A stretch of DNA of 13,428 nt. It comes from Opitutus sp. GAS368. Lineage in GTDB: Bacteria; Verrucomicrobiota; Verrucomicrobiia; Opitutales; Opitutaceae. A program made the position numbers and the translations under genes. Shown in pieces: positions 7,644 through 13,428 of the stretch. The notes beneath the pieces are model-generated. The model was not told the DNA's origin. It saw nothing but the letters and a program-made list of their open reading frames with translations, and did no database searches. Location of the stretch: contig CAMAXB010000047.1 in the NCBI GenBank assembly GCA_945862035.1, forward strand, positions 1-13,428. The letters run 5' to 3'. Position 1 is the stretch's first letter. Every line of letters begins with the position of its first letter.

Positions 7644-8480
7644 CTAGTAGGATTTGGCCTTCTCAAGCGGAGGTGGTGTTTCCTTCGACTCATTCATGCC
7701 ACAAGCCGACAGGGCCTTTTCGAAGGTCAATCGATAGCGGCTTTGCATTGAATATGCGATCGAGTCGAAATCGCTGCCGTGGGCAATGAACCTGGCCCCA
7801 TTCCGAAGCATTTCCGCCATGTCTTCTGCGGTCCCGGTGGGCCGGCCCCAATGGACGCCGTTCCGCGCCGCTGCTGCTGCGACGCTTTTCTGGGCGGCTT
7901 GCATTTTGGGCTCCGCCCAATCGCAGGCACAGCCCAAGCGGAGGGAGAGATCGCTCGGACCGATGAACAGGACGTCGATCCCTTTCACTGCCGCGATCTC
8001 CTCCACATTGTCGAGCGCCTCCGGAGTCTCAATCTGGGCGACAATCACCGTTTGTTGGTTCGCATCGGACACATAAGAGCGGATTCCATTCAGGTAAAAA
8101 TCATTGTCTAAACCGGCCCCATCCAGCCCGCGCTGACCGACCGGTGGAAACCTCAGCGCATCGACCAAATAGCGGGCAGATTCGCGATTGGAAACAAAAG
8201 GGACCATCAGCCCGGAAGCTCCCATATCCAACAGGCCATAGAGCTGCGTTCTGCCCAAGAAGGTCGGCCGAACGACGCAGTCGATGTCCGCGAGGTGGTG
8301 CATGGCGATGATTCGCTGCAGCTCGCGCAGTTCCCAGGTGTTATGTTCGTGTTCCAGCCAGATGCCGTCGTATCCGGCATGGGCCGCATGCCGGGGGTAC
8401 ATCGTTACTGGGTTATAAAGACAGCATATTCGCGCTACTTTGCCGGCCCGCAGTTTTGAAATTATTTTTGATATACGCAT
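7644..8480 (-). CDS. HpcH/HpaI-family class II aldolase
   Basis: The 278-residue protein matches the metal-dependent pyruvate aldolase family, which includes 4-hydroxy-2-oxoheptanedioate and 2-keto-3-deoxy-L-rhamnonate aldolases. The family residues are visible: His46 in WLEHEH, Arg71 in VVRPT, Glu151 in QIETPEAL and Asp177 in FIGPSDLS. These correspond to His45, Arg70, Glu149 and Asp175 of E. coli HpaI, where Glu and Asp bind the metal and Arg binds pyruvate. It probably cleaves a 2-keto-3-deoxy sugar acid to pyruvate and an aldehyde. It lies 176 bases downstream of the deacylase and 2 bases upstream of the SDR. The C-terminal 20 residues (NESKETPPPLEKAKSY) are a polar tail beyond the usual fold. 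Most family members are about 250-270 residues, so length is normal. Confidence 0.9.
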   Translation of the reverse strand: MRISKIISKLRAGKVARICCLYNPVTMYPRHAAHAGYDGIWLEHEHNTWELRELQRIIAMHHLADIDCVVRPTFLGRTQLYGLLDMGASGLMVPFVSNRESARYLVDALRFPPVGQRGLDGAGLDNDFYLNGIRSYVSDANQQTVIVAQIETPEALDNVEEIAAVKGIDVLFIGPSDLSLRLGCACDWAEPKMQAAQKSVAAAAARNGVHWGRPTGTAEDMAEMLRNGARFIAHGSDFDSIAYSMQSRYRLTFEKALSACGMNESKETPPPLEKAKSY

Positions 8481-8537
8481 GGATGATCTTTGTGGGTGAA
8501 ATGGGGGTTATTTCAGGACCGGACGCTCGCGCCATCG

Positions 8538-8596
8538 GCTCCGCCGGTGCTCATCTTGGTGGGAGGCAAGGCCTGATCGCGAACAATCGGCGGAGC
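8538..8596. repeat. Long-loop inverted repeat between deacylase and aldolase genes
   Basis: Nine-base perfect arms, GCTCCGCCG at 8538-8546 and CGGCGGAGC at 8588-8596, are separated by 41 bases. They lie inside the 176-base untranslated gap between the deacylase stop (8657) and the aldolase start (8480). The structure could act in the transcript as a processing or attenuation element; no T-run follows. Chance cannot be excluded in GC-rich sequence. Confidence 0.35.
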
Positions 8597-8656
8597 GCAG
8601 GAACCGCGGGTCCCCGTGCCTCCCTGCGACAATGGACGATTTCGCGCACAAACGGT

Positions 8657-9643
8657 TCAGCGCGGGCGGGGAAGGACGACCAGACTGGCGAGGGCATCCC
8701 CGGTCGCGACGGAGCGTTTGCGCCGGAGGGAAACCACGGTTCCGCTATGCGCCGCCCTGACCGGAATGCCTACCTTCTTTCCCAAGGGGTGCACGGTACC
8801 CACCAAGGCCCTCTTGCGGACGTTTTCTCCCACCGCGACCGCGGGAATAAAAAGGCCGTCCGCCGGAGACGGGTGATGGAGTTGGATCGTGACTTCCTGC
8901 CGGTCGGTGGTGAGCCGGACGAACTGCTTTTTCAGGCGCGGCGCCGCCCCTTTAAGGAAGCCGAAGCGCAAAAGGAAATTTCGCAGGCCCCGATGCAGGT
9001 CACGGGCGTCATCAGGATGCACGCCGGCACCTCCGCGGTTTTCGGTGTAAATGGCGGGAATTCCGTTATCGACCGCGGCACTGATGGTGCGGCCTGGATT
9101 GTAGGGACTGCCCCAACACCAAAAATCATCAAAACAGGCGGCCATGGCCGCCTGGACCCGATCGAGATCGGGCCGGTCTGTAATAATATAACCGGTCCAG
9201 GGCAGCAGGTCGTGGAGAACCCCGCCGCTGTGCAGGTCGAGGTAATAGTCCGCGTGCCGCAGGATTTGACTCAGGAAAAGGTGTGCGACCCGCTCGGCCT
9301 GGTTTCCCCGGGGGTCTCCCGGGAAGACCCGGGCCAGATTGCTGCCATCCTTCGGGTGACCGCGGGTGCCGGCGAAGAAGGCGTCTTCGTGGAGCACTGG
9401 AATGATCACCAGCGTGCCGCGCAAGTCCCGGGGATTGACGAGGCGGCTCAGCTCCCGGAGGACGGTCGGGCCCTCGTATTCATCACCGTGGGTGGCGCCA
9501 TTGATGACCGCGACCGGACCGGGCTGGCCTCGAATAATGAACGCACTGAATCCCGGGTGCCCTTTCCCTAGGCGTCGGAGGTGGAGCCCCGGAGGAAGGC
9601 GGAGCCAGGTGGGTTTTTCGTCTTTGGGTGGCTGTTTGATCAT
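8657..9643 (-). CDS. Succinylglutamate desuccinylase/aspartoacylase-like zinc deacylase
   Basis: The 328-residue protein belongs to the AstE/AspA branch of the M14 metallocarboxypeptidase clan. The zinc ligands are His52 and Glu55 in NGATHGDEYEG and His138 in DLHSGG. A substrate-binding segment DGSNLARVFPG spans 99-109, and Glu201 in YTENRGG is the likely catalytic glutamate. The C-terminal third (from about residue 250) is a small beta-rich domain ending VVSLRRKRSVATGDALASLVVLP, usual for the family. Characterised relatives hydrolyse N-acyl amino acids; many uncharacterised ones sit in catabolic clusters like this one, so the enzyme may deacylate an imported compound. It is the first gene of the minus-strand group and is divergent from the mutarotase-like gene. 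The ATG at 9643 has no obvious Shine-Dalgarno sequence. Confidence 0.88.
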   Translation of the reverse strand: MIKQPPKDEKPTWLRLPPGLHLRRLGKGHPGFSAFIIRGQPGPVAVINGATHGDEYEGPTVLRELSRLVNPRDLRGTLVIIPVLHEDAFFAGTRGHPKDGSNLARVFPGDPRGNQAERVAHLFLSQILRHADYYLDLHSGGVLHDLLPWTGYIITDRPDLDRVQAAMAACFDDFWCWGSPYNPGRTISAAVDNGIPAIYTENRGGAGVHPDDARDLHRGLRNFLLRFGFLKGAAPRLKKQFVRLTTDRQEVTIQLHHPSPADGLFIPAVAVGENVRKRALVGTVHPLGKKVGIPVRAAHSGTVVSLRRKRSVATGDALASLVVLPRPR

Positions 9644-9692
9644 CGTCGCCGGTACTGTTTGCGGCGTTGGGCGCGTCTCCTCAAATGAGTTA

Positions 9693-9717
9693 TTCTGGGA
9701 ACAAAATGTTGCCAGAA
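9693..9717. promoter_or_regulatory. 25-bp near-perfect palindrome, candidate operator
   Basis: The half-sites TTCTGG (9693-9698) and CCAGAA (9712-9717) are perfect complements. So are the inner AACA (9700-9703) and TGTT (9707-9710), around a three-base centre. Ten of the twelve base pairs match. It lies in the 212-base region between the divergently transcribed deacylase (start 9643) and mutarotase-like gene (start 9856), where a shared regulator would be expected to bind. The inner GGnAACAnnnTGTTnCC layout recalls operators of IclR-type regulators, but no regulator gene is in the window and this assignment is only a guess. Confidence 0.55.
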
Positions 9718-9855
9718 AATTGTGATCGATACGGCAGAGGAGCCTGCCTGCTTGGTGGCCATGGTTGTGATTCGCCCTGCTGTTGTCTCCAATGAGCCAG
9801 CCGCTCCCGGGGTGTACCTTGGTTGTTGGCCCATTCCCGGGGCTGTCTGGTATTC

Positions 9856-10932
9856 ATGAAAGCGTCTCGTTCCCATCTTCGTATACGGCGCGCCCATCGC
9901 CACGGTGCCGAACTTTTGATTATCGAAAACCGCCGCATTCGGGTGACGATCTGGCCGGAACATGGGTCGGCGAGTTTGGGCTTTGAGGATATCGGACGGA
10001 AGCTCGATGTCATGTGGAAGAATCCGATGGTGCAGCCTCCGCGGCGGACCCTGTTGGCCCAGCCGATCGAACGGAACAGCGACATTTACGATGTATTGGA
10101 CGGATCGTGGTTTCTTTCGCTTCCCACCGGATGGTTTCCGACCGACTCTTTTGGGGCGCCGATCGGCGCCCCCGGGGAATTCCGGGCTCTGCCGTTCGAA
10201 TCAGAGGTATTGGAGGAAAATCGGGACCGGGTGCGCGTGAAGGTGGTGGGGAGGTCAGTCCGCACGCCCTTCGTCCTGGAGAGAATTTGGGAACTCGGCC
10301 GGGACAGCGAGGTGCTGATTTGGGAGGAAACTCTCACCAACCGAAGTTACAAACCGCGGCCGTGCGCCTGGCTGCAGCATCCGGCTTTCGGCGGGGAACT
10401 GATCCACGGGGCGGAGTTGCGGGTTCCGGCGCGGACGATCGCCACCTATGATTTTAATCGCCAGATCGGCACCCAGGTCAAACAGGGCTACCGGGGAAAA
10501 TGGCCGTTCATTCCGGAGTTACAGGGTGGCGGCATGCGCGATTGCAGCAAGGTGCCGGCGGCGGGAAGCGGGTTGGACCAATCGGTGCAGATGACGGATC
10601 TGGCTGTCGGGTGGGGCTGCGTCTGGAACCAGGCGCTGCGGCGGGGATTCGCCCTGCGGTGGGATGAGCGGCTTTTCCCATGGGCGTGGTCTTGGGCCCG
10701 CGGTGGCGGCCGTGGCGCGCAGTCGGTCGGGGAGGACTATCCTTTTTGGGGGCAAGGGCATTTGATCACGCTGCAGCCCAGCACTTCTCCAGTCGGGCGC
10801 TTTCCCGAATTGGTGTCCGCGGGCCAGGTGGCGATGGTCCCCGCCGGAGGTTCCCTGAGCACCCGGCTGCTGAGCGGATTCACCGATCAGCCCGATGATC
10901 CTTGGGCTCTCGACCTGTCCGGAAAAAGCTGA
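9856..10932 (+). CDS. Aldose 1-epimerase/DUF4432-like mutarotase-fold protein
   Basis: From ATG 9856 the protein has 358 residues. The frame is open to a TTG at 9823, but the added residues look non-native. The beta-rich sequence has galactose-mutarotase landmarks: an early IENRRIRVTIWPEHGSASLGF segment (about 23-43), a central WLQHPAFGG (172-180) with a candidate catalytic His175, and a late YPFWGQGHLITLQPSTSPVG. Family members interconvert anomers of sugars; DUF4432-type relatives occur in many sugar-acid catabolic clusters. The protein lacks a signal peptide and should be cytoplasmic. It is first in the plus-strand pair, 118 bases before the MR/MLE gene, and divergent from the deacylase. 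Its codons include a 20-base perfect palindrome at 10153-10172 encoding the repeated GAPIGAP. Confidence 0.78.
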   Translation: MKASRSHLRIRRAHRHGAELLIIENRRIRVTIWPEHGSASLGFEDIGRKLDVMWKNPMVQPPRRTLLAQPIERNSDIYDVLDGSWFLSLPTGWFPTDSFGAPIGAPGEFRALPFESEVLEENRDRVRVKVVGRSVRTPFVLERIWELGRDSEVLIWEETLTNRSYKPRPCAWLQHPAFGGELIHGAELRVPARTIATYDFNRQIGTQVKQGYRGKWPFIPELQGGGMRDCSKVPAAGSGLDQSVQMTDLAVGWGCVWNQALRRGFALRWDERLFPWAWSWARGGGRGAQSVGEDYPFWGQGHLITLQPSTSPVGRFPELVSAGQVAMVPAGGSLSTRLLSGFTDQPDDPWALDLSGKS

Positions 10933-10938
10933 GTAACT

Positions 10939-10958
10939 CGAACGACGTTAGCCGTTCG
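10939..10958. other. Short hairpin after the mutarotase-like gene
   Basis: CGAACG (10939-10944) and CGTTCG (10953-10958) are complementary across an eight-base loop, seven bases after the stop codon. It lacks a following T-run, so it is at best a weak or factor-dependent terminator, or an mRNA 3' end stabiliser. Confidence 0.3.
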
Positions 10959-11029
10959 TGCGTCCGCCTTGCCGGCCGACCAGACGGAATCCGAATTTCT
11001 TGCCTATGATAACAACTAGGAGCGGAAAT

Positions 11030-11044
11030 CCCCGTCATGCGGGG
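11030..11044 (+). promoter_or_regulatory. Hairpin over the ribosome-binding region of the MR/MLE gene
   Basis: CCCCG (11030-11034) can pair with CGGGG (11040-11044) across a five-base loop, just before ATG 11051. The G-run at 11041-11045 is the nearest purine tract to that ATG. An AGGAG at 11018-11022 precedes a mini-ORF starting at ATG 11037 (MRGTP, five codons), whose TGA overlaps the MR/MLE ATG as ATGA. Reinitiation or structure-controlled translation is possible. The 14-base spacing from AGGAG to ATG 11037 is long. Confidence 0.3.
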
Positions 11045-11050
11045 GACACC

Positions 11051-12235
11051 ATGAAGATCGCCAAGCTCGAGGCCATTCCGGTGCGCATTCCGTACAAGCA
11101 CGTCGAGGAAAGCTCTCTGATCGCCCGCGGTGGCATCGCCGACGTGCTGGTCAAGGTTACGGCGGACAATGGCCTGGTCGGCTGGGGCGAATGCACCCGG
11201 GCGGCGGACGTGCCGGGCATCGAGAGCGCCGTCCGTGCCATGACCCCCGTGGTCCTGGGCCGGGATCCGTGGGACAAGGAGGCGATCCACCGCGACCTGG
11301 CCGTGCCGGCGCTGTGGTCGTTCCAGCCGATGACCGGCAACTTCGCGTATGCCGGCATCGACATGGCGCTGTGGGACCTGTGTGGCCGCGCGGCGGGCCA
11401 GCCGCTCTACCGTTTGTTCGGCGGTGCGCAGCGCGAGGCGGTGGACTATTTCTATTACATGGAGTGGGGCACGCCGAAGGCGGTCGAGCGCGAGGCCAAG
11501 GAAGCCATGCGGCGCGGCTACCGCCGGTTCTACATCAAGGCCGGCGTCGACGAGCGGAGGGAGGAGGCGATGCTCGAGGCATTGCGCGGCGCCATCGGAC
11601 GGGAGGGCGGCATCCGGATCGACGTCAATCAGGCCTGGAACATGCCACAGGCGGTGCGCCTGTTGAAGCGCTGGCACGCGCGCTTCGACTTGGATTTCGT
11701 GGAGGCGCCCGTGCCGATCGACCCGGTCGAGAACAACCTCGACCTGATGCGGCGGGTGGACGTGCCGATCTGCGTCAACGAGGGGCTGGGGCGTGAGGCC
11801 GACGTCTGGCGAATCATCAACAGCCGTTGCGGCAGCTATCTTTGCTTCAGCTCGTACTGGGTTGGGTCGCTCTCACGATTTCACCTGCTGTCCCAAGCCG
11901 GTCACATGGAAGGATGGCAGGTCTGCAAGCATACGCATGGCGAATTCGGCCTCGCGGCGGCGGCAGGCCAGCACGTCATGCTGGCGATCCCCAACGCCTG
12001 CCAAGGCCACCAGCAGACGGCCCAGCTCATGATGGACGACATCTTGACCGAACGAATCCCGATCACGGATGGGCCGTCGTGGGGGCGCTTGGACAAACCC
12101 GGGCTGGGGGTTGAAGTGGACACCGACAAGGTGGCCAAATATCATGAAGATTATCTCAAGCACGGCGAATTTCCCCCCTATGGCGACCGGTTTCCGCTCA
12201 AGGCGGCGCCACGGTCCTCGCCGAAACGTCGTTAG
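11051..12235 (+). CDS. Mandelate racemase/muconate lactonizing enzyme family, probable sugar-acid dehydratase
   Basis: From ATG 11051 the protein has 394 residues, the usual length. The start MKIAKLEAIPVRIPY is the first strand of the enolase-superfamily capping domain, which favours this ATG over the upstream in-frame ATG 11006 or GTG 10958. Expected magnesium ligands are Asp191 (RIDVNQAW), Glu218 (FVEAPVP) and Glu244 (CVNEGLG). Lys163 in FYIKAG matches the second lysine of the family KxK base motif, with Tyr161 in place of the first. His294 or His296 in KHTHGEFG is the likely opposite-face acid/base. Most such enzymes dehydrate a hexonate, pentonate or deoxy-hexonate to the 2-keto-3-deoxy acid, which would feed the neighbouring aldolase. 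The exact sugar acid cannot be read from sequence. It converges on the RidA gene. Confidence 0.88.
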   Translation: MKIAKLEAIPVRIPYKHVEESSLIARGGIADVLVKVTADNGLVGWGECTRAADVPGIESAVRAMTPVVLGRDPWDKEAIHRDLAVPALWSFQPMTGNFAYAGIDMALWDLCGRAAGQPLYRLFGGAQREAVDYFYYMEWGTPKAVEREAKEAMRRGYRRFYIKAGVDERREEAMLEALRGAIGREGGIRIDVNQAWNMPQAVRLLKRWHARFDLDFVEAPVPIDPVENNLDLMRRVDVPICVNEGLGREADVWRIINSRCGSYLCFSSYWVGSLSRFHLLSQAGHMEGWQVCKHTHGEFGLAAAAGQHVMLAIPNACQGHQQTAQLMMDDILTERIPITDGPSWGRLDKPGLGVEVDTDKVAKYHEDYLKHGEFPPYGDRFPLKAAPRSSPKRR

Positions 12236-12378
12236 CCCAGCCGGCCGGCGCCCGGAGCGGCAGCGCGCCCGTTCCCAGACTCCCCAACCGGCCCGATCGA
12301 AACAGCGCAGCTAAGCCGGTCGTTGCAGTAGGAACCCATTCATCGAATGAGCTGACGGCACACTATTCGGTGGACCTG

Positions 12379-12450
12379 ATGTAGGATCCTGCTCGCAGGC
12401 GATAAATGCATTTTGGCCGGCGTGAATCGCTCGCAAGCGAGCTCCTACAT
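12379..12450. repeat. REP-like inverted pair (BIME-like)
   Basis: Two 25-base copies of a REP-like sequence face each other at 12379-12403 and 12426-12450, 22 bases apart. Both begin ATGTAGGA and end GCGAT when read in the same orientation, matching at 19 of 25 positions. Each copy contains its own small stem, CCTGC/GCAGG in the left and CTCGC/GCGAG in the right. Two of the stem pairs differ by compensatory changes. They occupy the 241-base gap between the convergent MR/MLE and RidA genes, the usual place for REP elements. The rest of the gap (12236-12378 and 12451-12476) shows nothing I can identify. Confidence 0.75.
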
Positions 12451-12476
12451 TCGGGCGTTCGACTACAACGATCCGG

Positions 12477-12845
12477 CTAAGTAGGAAACTCCGCGACGAA
12501 GGCGGCTTCAACCAGCATACCGACTTGCAGATCCACGCCGTAGCCCCGCCGGCAGGGTGGATGCGAGCCGAAATAATCCTTGTACACGGCATTAACCTCG
12601 GCGATGTCGCGATTGACGTGCTGCAGGTACAACCGGACCGACGCGACATGCGTCTTCGCCAGCCCCGCTTCGGCCAGAATCTCGTCGAGCTGCCGGAAAA
12701 TTTCGTGCATCTCCGCGGCGGCGCCTCCCTTGATCGGTTTGGTGTCGCCGTCGGGGATGCCAGTGAGAACCACCTCCAGTAATTTGTTGCTGGTGATGAC
12801 GGCCGAACTGATCGGGAAGGTCTTGCTGGTATCGAGAAATTTCAC
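12477..12845 (-). CDS. RidA/YjgF/YER057c-family protein, probable enamine/imine deaminase
   Basis: The 122-residue protein fits the RidA family in length and layout: a helix-rich middle with MHEIFRQLDEILAEAGLAKTHVASVRLYL (46-74) and the C-terminal HPPCRRGYGVDLQVGMLVEAAFVAEF (95-120). Arg99 is the probable equivalent of the catalytic Arg105 of E. coli RidA, and Glu113 lies in the conserved VE pair. Members hydrolyse reactive 2-aminoacrylate-type enamines or imines to keto acids and ammonia, usually as cytoplasmic trimers. It follows the truncated sialidase-like gene by 33 bases on the same strand, so the two probably share a transcript. The start is GTG at 12845; no strong ribosome-binding site is seen. 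Non-deaminase roles are known for some subfamilies. Confidence 0.88.
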   Translation of the reverse strand: MKFLDTSKTFPISSAVITSNKLLEVVLTGIPDGDTKPIKGGAAAEMHEIFRQLDEILAEAGLAKTHVASVRLYLQHVNRDIAEVNAVYKDYFGSHPPCRRGYGVDLQVGMLVEAAFVAEFPT

Positions 12846-12878
12846 GTGGACAGGAATGCCCCATCGCCTGGATCCGGA

Positions 12879-13428
12879 TCAAGGAGGAACGGTCCATATG
12901 ACCGCCCTGGCCGTGGCGCTTGCCGGGGAGTTATTCAAATCATTCACTTGGTAGTAGACCGTGAAAATCCGTCCGTCGGGAAGCTGGACCGATGTCGGAT
13001 AGCCGCAATCGGTATTGGGCGCGTCCGAGACCAGCTGAAACCGGTTCTCCCGGTCCCAGGTTTTCCCCTCATCGCGGCTGATCATCGCCTGCACGCCGTA
13101 GAACGGCAGGCGCCGGTCACCGTAGGAAAACAGCACCCGTCCGTCCTTCAACTGCAGCAGGCTCCCTGGTTTTTCGCCCGGTTCCGTCGCCTCACCGAGG
13201 TTTCGCCACGTCCGGCCCTCGTCCGTCGATTCGTGGATGGAGACGCCGAACTCGCCCCGCACCGCGGCCAGTAATTTCCCGGACGACAGCCGCAGCAGGC
13301 CGGTCTCGTCGCCGCTCCCGATCAGCGATCGATCGCCCCAAGTCTTCCCGCCGTCTTTCGAGCGAAACACCTGGCTTTGGAACTCCCTCTCCCCGGGCGG
13401 ACGGAAGATGTTCGCGCGCCCGGGATTG
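12879..13428 (-). CDS. Second sialidase-like (Asp-box) hydrolase, N-terminus cut by window edge
   Basis: The frame enters from the right edge (first full codon at 13427) and ends at TGA 12879-12881, giving about 182 residues of the C-terminal half. Three Asp boxes are visible: SKDGGKTW, STDEGRTW and SRDEGKTW. Aligned by eye to residues 229-415 of the plus-strand paralogue at 2954-4201, roughly three quarters of positions are identical. The shared stretches include ANIFRP, DRENRFQLV, DAPNTDCGYP and SPASA. There is a six-residue deletion where the paralogue reads GPVPDGAR. An internal GTG at 13370 is not the true start, because homology continues upstream to the edge. It is probably exported like its paralogue. 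The downstream neighbour is a RidA gene rather than an SDR. Confidence 0.87.
   Translation of the reverse strand, partial: NPGRANIFRPPGEREFQSQVFRSKDGGKTWGDRSLIGSGDETGLLRLSSGKLLAAVRGEFGVSIHESTDEGRTWRNLGEATEPGEKPGSLLQLKDGRVLFSYGDRRLPFYGVQAMISRDEGKTWDRENRFQLVSDAPNTDCGYPTSVQLPDGRIFTVYYQVNDLNNSPASATARAVIWTVPP

Noticed and set aside
8456..9571. 371-codon plus-strand open frame
   Set aside because: It lies opposite the deacylase gene, whose zinc motifs are intact; the plus-strand translation has no recognisable motif.
10880..11677. 265-codon minus-strand open frame
   Set aside because: It is antisense to the end of the mutarotase-like gene and the MR/MLE gene, with His/Arg/Ala-rich shadow composition.

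Overview
The window is high-GC bacterial DNA densely packed with carbohydrate-uptake and carbohydrate-catabolism genes. Its gene families (Asp-box sialidase-like proteins, Gfo/Idh/MocA oxidoreductases, a GH32-like conserved hypothetical, an SSS-family symporter, many SDRs) suggest a polysaccharide- or glycan-degrading member of the Verrucomicrobiota or Planctomycetota, with Verrucomicrobiota (Opitutales-like) as my preferred guess. This is inferred from gene content only; there is no rRNA or tRNA in the window.

Left edge (1-2550): on the minus strand, a ferritin-like gene with an in-frame TAG stop is followed by a Gfo/Idh/MocA oxidoreductase that runs off the left edge. Head-to-head against the start of the ferritin-like gene lies the C-terminal half of a GH32-like or BNR-type protein on the plus strand with no N-terminal half. 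The two coding regions abut within a few bases near 1625, which looks like a rearrangement junction. Directly after the fragment, three units bounded by inverted repeats (71, 120 and 67 bp) lie end to end with 3-base spacers. About 400 bp with no convincing gene follows.

Middle (2954-12235): a plus-strand pair (exported sialidase-like hydrolase, then an SDR dehydrogenase) converges on a four-gene minus-strand group. In transcription order this group is an AstE/AspA-like zinc deacylase, an HpcH/HpaI-family class II aldolase, a classical SDR and a sodium:solute symporter. The deacylase diverges from a plus-strand pair, a mutarotase-like protein and a mandelate racemase/muconate lactonizing enzyme (MR/MLE) family enzyme. 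The 212-bp divergent region holds a 25-bp near-perfect palindrome, the best candidate operator in the window.

Right edge (12236-13428): a REP-like inverted pair separates the MR/MLE gene from a convergent minus-strand pair. That pair is a second sialidase-like gene, cut by the window edge, followed by a RidA-family gene. The second sialidase-like protein is roughly three-quarters identical by eye to the first and lies in opposite orientation.

Taken together the genes suggest one catabolic programme. An exported propeller enzyme releases a terminal sugar or sugar acid, the symporter imports it, the mutarotase-like protein and SDRs interconvert and oxidise it, the MR/MLE enzyme dehydrates the acid, and the HpaI-type aldolase splits the 2-keto-3-deoxy acid to pyruvate plus an aldehyde. 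RidA would clear reactive enamine/imine by-products, and the zinc deacylase would remove an acyl group from the substrate or an intermediate. There is no sugar kinase and no transcriptional regulator in the window. The substrate cannot be named from sequence alone.
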